DNA from: Macrotrachela quadricornifera
Lineage: Eukaryota > Rotifera > Eurotatoria > Philodinida > Philodinidae
NCBI GenBank assembly: GCA_022393335.1
Contig: JAJEKB010022013.1
Coordinates: 210,248-274,247, forward strand
Length of the DNA: 64,000 nucleotides
Direction: 5' to 3'
Each line of letters starts with the position of its first letter. Position 1 is the stretch's first letter. Shown piece by piece: positions 11,142-21,749 of this stretch. A model generated the notes under the pieces. It saw only the letters and a list, made by a program, of their open reading frames with translations. It had not been told where the DNA came from and made no database searches. The position numbers and the translations under genes were made by a program.

Positions 11142-11640
11142 TTATTTCACGTATATCTCGGTGTAGATAAATGATAAGATCTTGAATTTTTTCTGAAAAG
11201 ATGCAATGTGAAAAGCTCTACAAAAAGTATCTAAATAAATAGATACTGACTTATTCTGAAGGCATAGTTCATACTCAACGTGAAGAATCTTATTGATAGT
11301 GCTACTTTCCATCCTATTGAGTATAAGAGAAAAATATTTCGAAGACTTTTTTATTTCACAATTTAGATCTGTTTGCACAAATTTTGTAGAGCTTTCTATA
11401 ATGCATCTTTTAAAATAAAATTCATGAACTTATCTTATTGTCAAGCTGAGATATATACAAAATAAAAAAGTCTTCGAAATATTTTTTTTACTATACTCAT
11501 TATCATCCTCACGAAGCTTGTTTATATTGTGTATGAGCTATGCCATGAAAACAAATCAGCGAGTGATTATTTGGACACGTTCGTAGAGCTTTTCACGTCG
11601 CATCTTTAAAAAACAAATTCAACATTTATATTATTTATTT
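11142..11640. repeat. Degenerate repeat family, inverted pair plus third copy
   Basis: A motif close to TTTGTAGAGCTTTTCAC-xx-TGCATCTTTT occurs at 11196-11226 (minus), 11383-11411 (plus) and 11581-11611 (plus). The first two face each other about 187 bp apart, with a second conserved block (AAGTCTTCGAAATATTTTT then TACTCAATAGGATGG) between them. The same block recurs before the third copy. Related copies lie at 41.8, 45.2 and 46.8-47.3 kb. The motif also appears in the subterminal region of the mariner-like element at 45536, so these may be MITE relics of that family. Confidence 0.6.
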
Positions 11641-12189
11641 ATACCAAGGTATGTACAAGATACATCCTATATCATACTGGTCAATTTTGAAACTTTTATA
11701 TTATTAATTTGTTTTGAATATAGAAAAGTTCATATATTATCGTTGTTGTCTATTGCTATTTCTTTTTTTTCTTTTCATACAATTAGTGATGTTATATTCT
11801 ATATATTACAGATACATTTAAATTTACCATATTCTTCAATTCATACCATCATCAGCATTCTTTTACAAAATCATCATAATCAGAAATGAACTTTACCAAA
11901 GAACAGTTCAAGGCAGTAATAGTCATGAATAAACATAACTAAATTACATAAATCTATCAGATAACAAGATAGAAATCATTTAGCTATTATTTTTCGTCTT
12001 TATCATTATCTCTCTAAAAAAGCAAAACAAAAAAGCAACTATGTTATACGAAAACAAATAACTCATTATTTAAGCAAAATGGAAAAGAACATTTATGTCA
12101 CTATGAACTTAAAATGTGTATGTTCTAAAAACTTTACTTTGCAGTCTGTATTGTTACGATGGCCACGTTCATCTGCAGCTGTGCTTCGG
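11641..12189. other. Intergenic / 3' flank of the RING-GTPase gene
   Basis: AT-rich, no gene. It should contain the 3' UTR of the minus-strand gene ending at 12190. Nothing else is recognisable. Confidence 0.35.
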
Positions 12190-14175
12190 TCAAGCGGTTG
12201 TAGTAGCATCCGGACATGCTATAATCTTCGGTTGAAACAATAAATCTGCGATGAACTTCATTGCCATTTCAATGTATTCACATGCAGTTACAATACATTC
12301 TTCTAATTGCCTTTTTGTTGAGAATGCGGTCCCTCCGGCTTGAGCAATCGCGGTCAGTAGTGCCATAGGAATCAAGATTGGAGCAAATGCAACACCTCCT
12401 ACAACTGCACCTGCTGCCGCAGTTGAAGACAACTTGACTGCGAGACCACCAGCAGTTGCCGCTGCTTTGATCGTATTTGCTGCTACATCCATCGATGTAT
12501 AGTTGTTATTATCAGGTTTTGCTGTCTGAATTGTTGTTGAGTACTTACTAGCGAAGTCATTCAAGTAATTAATAAAATCTTCATTCAAACCGAATTCTTC
12601 ATAAATCTTTTTCTTCGAAGATCTGGTAAACCAAACATCCAGAAAAGGAATTACAGAGCTGACACTACTTAGCAATGTTTCCCGTAATACGGATATTTTA
12701 TGATTTCGTTTATAATGTATGCTTATAAAAAACGACGCAGCTTTGATGATGTCTCGTTTCAATCGTGGCCAATTTTCCTGATCAGCAATTTCGAATATCC
12801 TCGATCTGAGTTTACCCAGATCAAATTGTACGTGAAATCTGGCCGCATCGTTCATATCACCTGACGCAGAGGGTGGACATCCAACGAAGTAAATGTCTTT
12901 CATTTTCACGTGACTCCTTTCTTCCGTTCTTAGGCAATCTAGTGTATGACTTCTCATGTCATTGATTACTTCATCAAACTCTTCCTTTGCATTCAGATCT
13001 TCTGGATCAAATTCATGATCATCATAATACTCAGCGAACTTTGCAGGAAATGTAACATCTGTGTCAGTTTGAACGAGTAAACACTTTCGGTGACATTCAT
13101 CTTCAATAAACTTTTTCCATACTATTTCATCCAGTGAATATGGTGTTGCTTTTCGCACAATCAAATAGACATCACAATCGGCTTTTCTAATCACTTGTTT
13201 ATAGTGTGAGTTAGTCTTGTCGAATAAATCGATTTTTCCTGCTAAATCCAGAAATTCAATCGAATATGATTCTCCAGATTTTTCATCACGAAAATCGTAG
13301 ATGTAACATACTGTGCATAGTGATGTAACCTGACTTGCACCAATTGCGGCGTAGTTATATTGATTAGGATCGTTAGTGGTGGGTCTTTTATACACACCTC
13401 GTAAATAATTGCAAAGTGACGATTTGCCTTGTTTCGCATTGCCGATCAAACCGACTCGTATTGATTTCGGTTGTTTTTCACGCATTTTTATTGCACTCTT
13501 TATGCCAAGTTCAAAACGCTGCATAAATATTTTGCAGGATCCATCGAAGTTTCCGTCCTTGGTTTCACTCATATTCTCTGTCAATAAAAATAGATTAGGG
13601 AGAAGAGTTTGCTTCCGTGCTGCTTCATGGATGGCTTGTAGATATTCGCAATTCAAGATGAAGCCATCACAGTCTTTACCACATATCTCTGCATATTTTT
13701 GCTTTGCTGTTGCAAGATCAAATGGCTCATTTTTGAGGAACTCGCATAACTGATCGAAATTCTTACGCATCTTTTCACTGTCCTCCAATGCTGTCATGAG
13801 ACACGCATTATACATGCGATCTCTGTCGAGTGGAAACTGTTTCGCTGATCTGATCAATTGACTGAATGGTTTCATTCGCATATTGATATCTCTCTGTAAT
13901 AATTGTTTGCTAGTGTCAGCTTCAAGACAAGATGTATAAGAATTGCTCTGATAGTATTCGCGTAAGGTGGCGAAAATTTCATCGAAAATTCTTCTGTTGA
14001 ACCCAGTTTCTTGACCACATTCGAGGCAGACCGGTTTAATTAAAAGTTTAGTACAATATTGGCAGGTGAAAATATGTTCTTGTTTGCAGCTGAATGGCTT
14101 TTCATTCTCGGTGATATTGAAGGGTACAGAACATAAATGACAATTTAAGGTTAACGAACTTGTTGAAGTAGCCAT
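12190..14175 (-). CDS. RING finger - P-loop GTPase fusion protein (IRG-like)
   Basis: A single uninterrupted 661-codon frame. Residues 12-53 are a textbook C3HC4 RING: C12-x2-C15-x14-C30-x3-H34-x3-C38-x2-C41-x8-C50-x2-C53, which suggests E3 ubiquitin ligase activity. Residues ~60-235 are helical linker. A GTPase domain follows: G1 GNAKQGKSS (245-253), a candidate G2 threonine around 284-288, G3 DLAG (310-313) and G4 TDTD (370-373, in the place of T/NKxD). After it, residues ~490-545 (LRETLLSSVSSVIPFLDVWF, then FGLNEDFINYL) recall the C-terminal region of immunity-related GTPases, where an FGLDDESL-like helix follows. Residues ~585-615 are Ala/Gly-rich and hydrophobic, a possible membrane-inserting hairpin. 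What I see are the motifs; the IRG assignment is by resemblance. Alternatives are a dynamin-like or GBP-like protein such as RNF112, which also joins RING and GTPase, though its GTPase has a different G4. No introns, unlike the neighbours. Confidence 0.8.
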   Translation of the reverse strand: MATSTSSLTLNCHLCSVPFNITENEKPFSCKQEHIFTCQYCTKLLIKPVCLECGQETGFNRRIFDEIFATLREYYQSNSYTSCLEADTSKQLLQRDINMRMKPFSQLIRSAKQFPLDRDRMYNACLMTALEDSEKMRKNFDQLCEFLKNEPFDLATAKQKYAEICGKDCDGFILNCEYLQAIHEAARKQTLLPNLFLLTENMSETKDGNFDGSCKIFMQRFELGIKSAIKMREKQPKSIRVGLIGNAKQGKSSLCNYLRGVYKRPTTNDPNQYNYAAIGASQVTSLCTVCYIYDFRDEKSGESYSIEFLDLAGKIDLFDKTNSHYKQVIRKADCDVYLIVRKATPYSLDEIVWKKFIEDECHRKCLLVQTDTDVTFPAKFAEYYDDHEFDPEDLNAKEEFDEVINDMRSHTLDCLRTEERSHVKMKDIYFVGCPPSASGDMNDAARFHVQFDLGKLRSRIFEIADQENWPRLKRDIIKAASFFISIHYKRNHKISVLRETLLSSVSSVIPFLDVWFTRSSKKKIYEEFGLNEDFINYLNDFASKYSTTIQTAKPDNNNYTSMDVAANTIKAAATAGGLAVKLSSTAAAGAVVGGVAFAPILIPMALLTAIAQAGGTAFSTKRQLEECIVTACEYIEMAMKFIADLLFQPKIIACPDATTTA

Positions 14176-15117
14176 GGCTAGAAGAATAAGTATCTGAAAT
14201 ATTCAAGCATCGCAAATAAAATTGTGATAACCGCAAAAAAACTCTAATTCATAATATTTGAACGCAGTTTCATTCCTGAAATATTTTGTAATTTAAAAGT
14301 AGTACGTTTTTATGTTTATTATTTGAATTTTTCACTGTTTTGACCGTTTGAAAGAAGAAATTAAAAGCAAGAACACGCAAAATGTTCATAAAACGGCGGA
14401 GCTTTTTAGGCGTGAATGGGTCACAATTCTAGTTTCCGATTGTAGTGTGTAGATACGCTTTTCTAAAATCTTGTCTGCTTGGGAAAGGAAATTGGGAAAC
14501 TCCAGTAGTACTCGTAAAACAGACAAGAATTTAACAACGCATAATTGTAGTGAAATAGGAAAAGCTCCGTATCGGATTTGACGAAGTTTCTCGGATCATA
14601 GTGTCACATATAGCAAGAGTTATGGCACAATCGTATGAGAATGGGCAAGCGTCGCTGGTTTCTGTGTGCAAGAGCGGGTACTTTTTTCCGTGCAGTTTTC
14701 GAAAGCTTTTCACGAAAATTTTTACAATCTTCGAGGAAAAACTTTCTGATTAATGGAGAAGAAATGCCATCCCAGTCCTTTTCCTGTTCGAGACACCCTT
14801 GGAATCGAGAAACAACGATAGGGTGGAATTCAACCGAGGATCAAGCGAGTCTTAGCAACGAGCATTACTTGTATTTATCATGTAATCTCAAAGCTATAAT
14901 ACATCCAAGAAAAAATAAATCTGATGTACCAAATTCAGAAATTTTTGGACTATAACCCAGGCAGACAAAGCTCAAAAGAAAACAGTGAAATACGCGTGGA
15001 AATTTTAACGAAAATAAAATCCGGAAAAGCGCACACTTTTACGATTTTTATCTCCGTTAGCGTGTCTACTATGATTAATGCGAACAAACGCGCTAAAATG
15101 TAGATATGGCAAAATAT
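14176..15117. other. Upstream flank of the RING-GTPase gene; no gene recognised
   Basis: The first few hundred bases are presumably the promoter and 5' UTR of the minus-strand gene. An inverted pair AATCTTGTCTG / CAGACAAGAATT lies about 50 bp apart near 14465-14532. A 106-codon frame at 14635-14955 (+) has no recognisable domain and no splice context, and I do not call it a gene. Confidence 0.4.
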
Positions 15118-15515
15118 TAAATTATGAATAAAACGATGAAAAGGCAGCTAATAATTTTGAACAAGCATATGATATTTCGGTGTTTATACCAAACACCATC
15201 ATCAAACAACACCGCGACACCTATTAATTCATTAGCTAAAAGAGAAGCCAATGAAGATTTATTTTAATTTATGCAACATTAAAATAGCTACTATTGTTAA
15301 CTAATTTATTTGCTCACCATTTCATTGAATTAATTTCTAATCTGTTATACCTTACACATATATTATTTTTCATTGGCTTCTCTTCTAGCTCATTATTCAA
15401 TAGGTGATGTGGTGTCCTCTGATGATGGTGTTTGGTATAAACATCGAAATATCACGTGTTTGTTTAAAATTATTAGCTGCCTTTTCATCGCTTAATTCAT
15501 TGTTTAGAGTTATCC
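15118..15515. mobile_element. Foldback MITE with ~145-bp arms
   Basis: The left arm includes GATGAAAAGGCAGCTAATAA, ATATTTCG, GTTTATACCAAACACCATCA, and AGAGAAGCCAATGA. The right arm carries the reverse complement of each in mirrored order (TCATTGGCTTCTCTTCTAGC, TGATGATGGTGTTTGGTATA, CGAAATATCACG, TTATTAGCTGCCTTTTCATC). The spacer is about 100 bp of AT-rich sequence. No reading frame. Ends approximate. Confidence 0.8.
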
Positions 15516-15799
15516 AATTGTTTTGTATAAATATAAAAAATAATGGTAATCAAAACAAAGTTCATTCTATGCAGTCCTACGAAGTGAACCAAAGTCGGTG
15601 AGAATCAAAGTAGATTCCATTGATTCATCGATGTGACGCTAGCACGATAACCAATAATATTGTATCTGACATCAATCAATAGGAAACGATCCATAAAATA
15701 CCAAATTCGATCCATCAAAAACCATTAAAAATTTACTTAGTTACCACAGAAAAAAACTTTCAATTTTTCATTTTTGACATCCTTTCAGCTATTTCCAGC

Positions 15800-15908
15800 A
15801 GTGTCACATATCCAAGATTTTGGAGATGCCACTGCGTCTCTCTCAGGAGGTGCCGCATCTCCTGAGGGAGACCCAGTGGCATCTCCAAAATCCTGGATAT
15901 GTGACACT
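15800..15908. mobile_element. 109-bp near-perfect hairpin (mini-MITE)
   Basis: The left arm AGTGTCACATATCCAAGATT and right arm, ending AATCCTGGATATGTGACACT, pair over about 50 bp with only a few mismatches. The loop is about 9 nt around GGTGCCGCA. The inner arm includes TTTGGAGATGCCACTG and CAGTGGCATCTCCAAAA. It is more GC-rich and far better preserved than its surroundings, which suggests a recent insertion or a transcribed structured RNA. Confidence 0.8.
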
Positions 15909-18320
15909 ACTCACTACTTCGCATATTTTCGAATAATATCGGAGACGAAATAAGAATTATTTGGGTATACCTATTTTACAATTTGATCATTTATGGATAA
16001 TAAAGGAGGCAAAGTTATATTGACTAGTAAGAAATTGGTGAATACATTCCATAATACTATTGAAAACATGCCAGCATCTTATGGACGTGTAAAAGAGACT
16101 AACATAATTGGTTGACTTTCAGCTTGATCTCCAAAAAGATTTGAAAATCGTACTAACATGATATTCATATCATCTAGCGGGTACCATTCTCCTTTTTTTT
16201 TTGAGCAAATATCACAAAGTGCCCATTACCATCTTGACTATAAAACGTAATAAATGACTGTTATGTATAACGTGTATAAAGACAAGTAAATATGATGTTG
16301 TTGGACATAATCTTTGCGAAATCCGCATGCGTCATGAGTTTATGTCTTTTCTTGCCCACTTCAGTGGTGGGATCGAAACAAATAAATAGATATATAGGAC
16401 AATTCATAAGTGATAAAAAAGAACAAGGTTGATTATCATTGAAGCATTTCCTATCGAAGATATTGAATGTGATTTTCAATAAATGATTGATTAACAGTAG
16501 TCTTTCCTAATTTTGTCAATGAATTTTTATGTTTGTTTACCAAGTATTCTAAGATGCTTGTCACAACTAATACATCACAGGGCATTAAGTCTATATCAAA
16601 AGGCACCATTTGACAAAATGTTTTCTGATGCAAGTCACATTTGTAGCATACGATTAAGCCAACAATCATCACGTTTGTTTTTAAATCGTAAAAGCTGCTC
16701 AAGTCGGCCAACAGCTAGAATAAATAACAAAGTTTTTTTATCAATTAATGGTAAGCAGAGAGAGACAAGAAGAAAAAGAAAAAAAATAGATGTCCTTATC
16801 TGTATATCATCTTTTTCTCTTTCTCTTTCACTTTCTCTATCCGAAAAAATTTCATGGTGTTATTTTCTTTAGTGCGCTAAAGTCAAACGGTTTATCTTAT
16901 CTAAATTAGAATCATCATTTTGACCTGAAAGATTTATGTTTATCGTTAAGATTAGATCGATAGGTGGTTTTTTAGATATATAAATATCAGTTCTTCTGGA
17001 TGTCTTCATCCGTTTATTCCAATTTTCTCTAGCTGGTTCCTGGTTTTTGGTTAAATATATAATTGACGAATTGAATTTTAACGACTTTGATAATCTCACC
17101 TATTTTACTAACAACTTCATCGATGCTTAAACAAACTTTCTTATTAAGTACGACTTCCTTTAAAACTCTCATCTGTGATTCAGAAATACCTGTAGTGCAA
17201 CCGAAATGACACGAGCATGAAGGTATGATGGGAGTTGAAGAGTAGCCACATCGTTGGATAAAATTATCTAGGAGAAGATTAATGATATTGCTTTATTGAT
17301 TCCTTCGATTGTTGATAGATTTTAACAAATAATTCTTTAAGTGACGATTTCATGGTCAAAATAGCTACTTCTTCTTCTTCAACACCCATATCATCAGTAA
17401 CATCTTCCGAGTTATCATTCTAGATATGAAAATAGAAAACAGTGCGATGATCAGTTTCATTTCTTCATTTCTCTCTATCATTTGGTGATACCTTCTAGTA
17501 TTATGCTGATTTTTATTGTTCTCTACTCCTTACGATCATAATGAACATATAGTTTACAAGCGATCATGAGGGTAAACATTACTGAAATATATCTCACCTT
17601 GAAGCTGTAACAGATGGCTAGATGACCAAAGTCTACTTTCGTTTGAGAGGTCGGAACTAAAACTAACACCAAATTATTGGACTTCTATCGAGGAAAAATA
17701 ATTCACTTTTTCCAGCTTTTTATACCCTTAGGGCCGGATGTTGCCAAATTTCAACATGTTGGCATTCGGCTCAATGTCAATTCGTTAAACTCCACAATGG
17801 AATTCGGTAATCTCTATGTAGTCAAGAGCCGAATAATCTGGAAATACATTTTTAGAATCAGTTATTCATATAAATTAATAAAAGCTTTTGAAAGCGATAA
17901 TAAATTTTATTAAAGGAATCGTAGGCAATTTTGCTCAAAAAACTACTTGAATTTTGAATTTCCTCGATGTTACAAAAATAGTGCATCTCGTTTTATTGAG
18001 AAGAAAAGCACAATATCAAATTTTGCTTAAAAAAAATAATAGTGAATGATTACTATTCGAATTTTTTTGAATAAAATGAGAAAATTATAAATCTTGCATA
18101 CGTATATAAATATTAGATAAAACAATTAATTTCAATTTTTACATTACTAAATAATGTAAGTTATACAGTTTTTAATATCGCATTTTGTCAATAATAAAAC
18201 TAATGTTCTTTTCTTTTATTTCATGAGTATTTATTTAATACAAAAAGAAACAAAACATAATCTGTGTTCACAATAGTAATAAAAAGACAAGAAAAAAAAA
18301 ATAACTATAAAAATTTTCTT
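15909..18320. other. Gene-poor stretch with an unrecognised coding remnant
   Basis: On the minus strand two frames follow each other in different phases, 16451-16711 (86 codons, with LGLIVCYKCDLHQKTFCQ-like Cys-rich text and a PFDIDLMPCDVLVV stretch) and 16261-16479. They overlap, as if one gene were frameshifted. I recognise no family. The rest, including frames at 16869-17099 (-) and 17677-17913 (+), shows nothing I can support. Confidence 0.3.
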
Positions 18321-20430
18321 CTAATTAGCTGATGATGAACTTCTTTCTTTGGTCCAGTCTTTACATATAATTTTATGTCCTCGTTTCCATGCTTGTTTTT
18401 GACATGTTGGTGAACAATACCATGCATTACGACATCGACTACAAGCTGGAAATGGTTTACGATATGGTATATTACCATTTGTTAGATTTGGATTTGGATT
18501 ATCAATAATTGGTGAGAGTGTTTTACATTCTGTACATGAATATGCATCATCACCTTCAAATGTACATCGTTGACATTCACACCAAAAATTATATGCACGT
18601 TTAAGCATAGCACGACGTGCACGACGTCCAAGTGCTAAATCAACATAATTTATACTTAATTCATCACCTGGTTTAAGTTGATGTTTACAACGAACCTTGA
18701 AGAAACAAAAAAAGATATAATTATATATAAAAATTAATATTATAAAATAAGAAAAAATTTTACCTTAATACCAGCAACTTCTGGTGTAACTTGACAATCC
18801 ATTATTTCACAAGAATTGTCACATGAATGATTTAATGAAGATTGAAGTGGAAAAAGACCACCAAATACTTGATCAACAGGTTCACCTTTTAAATATGTTT
18901 GTAATAATTGATATAACCCAGTTCTATCACGTTGTCGAATATTTGATAAAAAACGAGTATATAATGTTGTTGCATATGTTGGTGATGAAAAACTTTGAGC
19001 ATTACATGCTATTTGATAAAATCGATATATAAATTCCTGTTCAGTAAATTCATAATGTATAGGCATTGATGAATGATTAAATATATTTTGCATGATTTTG
19101 AGCATACGTGGAATTGTACGAATATATGTTGGATCACCTGATGATATAAATTCGGAAAAAATTTCTTTAGCATGTTCTAATGGTCCTTCATCTGTTTGTT
19201 CAATTGTATGTAAATGTGTTAAATCAATACCATTTGATGTATTTTCATCTTAAAGAAAATAAAATCAAATATATTTAATAAACAATTATTCTTTTTAATA
19301 TGAACAACAAAAATTGCTATACATTTAAGATCTTGCATGTTTTTTTGAGGTATATAGTAAATAAAATCTTACTTTGCACAGAATTAACAATATTAAGTAT
19401 AATCATTGCTATTAATTTAGCTAAAATCATTGGTGAAAATATTGAATTCCATGTTTCACGTACAATAATTTGTCTATTAGCACAAAATTGATAAAGTTCA
19501 GTAGTTTCAGGATTAATTGATGGACATAAAATTCGATGATAATTATTCCATGCTTTATCACGACATGTTTCTGAACAATATAATTCAAATGAACAATATA
19601 AACATGGTATAGGTGTTATATGTGGCCAATATTCTTCTATTAGTCGTTGTAATTTTTCTGGCATACGTGACCATGTTGTTTCAAAATAAACAATTGGAGT
19701 AAGTAATGATGTTGTACATGTTGCACATGCTGGTGATATTGATAAAGTATCAACTGTTTGTGCATGAACAAGAGGAATGTCAGTAAATATGTCTTCGCCT
19801 GAGGATATCACACGTTTAGCATAAATACCTATTTAAAAATAATAATAATAATAATAAATTATGATTTTTTTATTTCTTTTTTTTTAAAAAAAACATACCT
19901 TTGCCTCGTTGATCAACACGTATATCAATCATTGGATATTGTGTTAGATAATTATTAAAAAAACGAGCAATACGTGCTTGTTCAAGTTTAACATTTAAAT
20001 CACTATTATTTGATCGACAAACATGTATTGCTTCAGAAAACCAACGTTGTGCAACAGCAAAAATACGTAATTTTTTACAACATTCACCACCTAATTTCCA
20101 TATTTCAAGTGGACGTTGTTCTTGAGGAATTTTCCAACATTCATAAAAAGCTTCTTCAAGACTTCCAGCTGCATATTTTTGTTTAGCACGTTCAATTTTA
20201 AAATCAAGTGTTGCTGTTGATAATGTTGTTGTTGTTGTCGTTGGTGGTGGTGGTGGTGATGGTCGATCATTTGATGAATCTTCATCTAAATGAAGAATTG
20301 TTCGACGTATACGTATTATTAAATCTGATTCTTCTTTTGATGTACATCCTTTTAATTGACATGTTGGTAATGGTAAATTATTGACCATTGCTCCAAGCGT
20401 TCGATCATCAGTTCCATCGTCTCCATTCAT
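18321..20430 (-). CDS. SET and MYND domain protein (SMYD5-like lysine methyltransferase)
   Basis: Four exons, read right to left: 19899-20430, 19373-19828, 18764-19248, 18695-18321, with GT-AG introns of 68-124 bp and phases that join without error (615 aa). The N-terminal ~175 residues carry a Pro/Thr-rich run (~57-70) and a TPR-like helical part. The SET domain then begins (GIYAKRVISSGEDIFTDIPL) and is split, as in all SMYD proteins, by a MYND-type zinc finger (CATC..CLYC..YCSETCRDKAW..H..LC). Its catalytic half has LQSSLNHSCDNSCE (the NHSC motif) and GDELSINYVDLALGRRARR, followed by the post-SET CECQRC. A second MYND-like finger (CSRCRNAWYCSPTCQKQAWKRGH) closes the protein. SMYD enzymes methylate lysines on histones or other proteins. 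SMYD5 is my best match because of the MYND sequence, but human SMYD5 lacks the long N-terminus and second finger. Confidence 0.88.
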
Positions 20431-21749
20431 TATCGGTCGTGCTCGCGTTAGATAGTTATGAAGAAAATATCACCTAGATGTATACTGCTATATCTATTTG
20501 CCATTTCTATCTTTTTTTCTTTGTTCTTTTTTTTTTCTTCTTTTCTCTATTGGTGATAGTGCTGGAACTCGTTGCCTATTCCATATACAGAGAAAGGATA
20601 ATCATTGAGTTCGCTTACTCGCTGTCTGTATAGTTGTACGCTTGCACTTAGATCAAGAAAAATACGGAATAAACAAGCCTCTATAGGAAACATTTTTTTT
20701 TTCTTTCTTTTCTTTCTCTCCATTGATATTACATTACACGAGAATAGAATAGCTATGACCAATAAAGAAAAAAACCATATGTTGCTTAGACTGGTTAGAT
20801 ATGACCGAAATAAATATTATATTTTGTGTTTCTGAATTCTATTAATAAAAATTGAGTATTTAGTGCATCTTTTATATTATTATTTTTTCTTTCTCTAGAC
20901 AATCATTTTCATGTGCAATCTTTATTTAATAGATGTATTAAGTTGATATTAAATTAAATTGTCATTTAAACTTTTTTCTACAATTTGAAGAAAGGCATCA
21001 TACTAAATATTAATCAATCATACACTTGTTATCAAGGCCAGCTTTGATATAATCAACAATAGATCGTCTCTTCTCATATTCTATTAATATTGTAATATTT
21101 ATGTTTGTAAAAAAAACTTGAAATATTTTTAAAATCCTTTGTCTTCTATTATAAGTAACTACAAAAGTGATTTTTTTGAGAGACAAATCCTTGATAGATA
21201 TACTACCCGTCATATACATATATAGAAGTGTAATTTCTTTCCTCTTCAATATTTTTATAAGTCAATCAAAAGAATATGAAATTATACTCTTATATAGTAC
21301 TCTTCATGAATTATCTACCACACTATAAAACAATTCGAAGAAGGCTTCCATATTTTTTTGGCAAACACCTGCATGTTGAAGATAGAACTGGTTGCAAAAA
21401 AAAACACAAATTGATCCCATCTCTGATAAATATATGTTCTATATTGATTTTTATACTAAAGATATGATTAATATTGTGAATGTGTAATCTACAGTTAATA
21501 TCTTTATTACAAATATCTTTATATATCAGTCAGAATAAAAAAGTTCCGATCAATTGATATTTATTCTTGTCTTTAGCTTGTCTATATCGATTTTATTTTT
21601 TCTTGGTTTTTTTTTGAGAAACATACACAAAAATGGGAACTTTACGGACAGAATATATAAGAATAATACACAAAAAGAAAGAGATAGATAATAGACCGAA
21701 AGACTCAAATATTAGTTCATAGATACATACATACACACGCTCACTCAAA
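20431..21749. other. Intergenic between UBR3 3' end and SMYD-like gene
   Basis: Both neighbours are on the minus strand, so this holds the UBR3 3' UTR and the SMYD-like promoter. Short frames here match nothing. Confidence 0.4.

Noticed and set aside
14635..14955. 106-codon frame upstream of the RING-GTPase gene
   Set aside because: No domain, no splice sites or start context, and composition like the surrounding non-coding DNA.
16261..16711. A frameshifted gene on the minus strand
   Set aside because: Two overlapping frames look coding-like but no family could be recognised, so it is noted only as a possible remnant.
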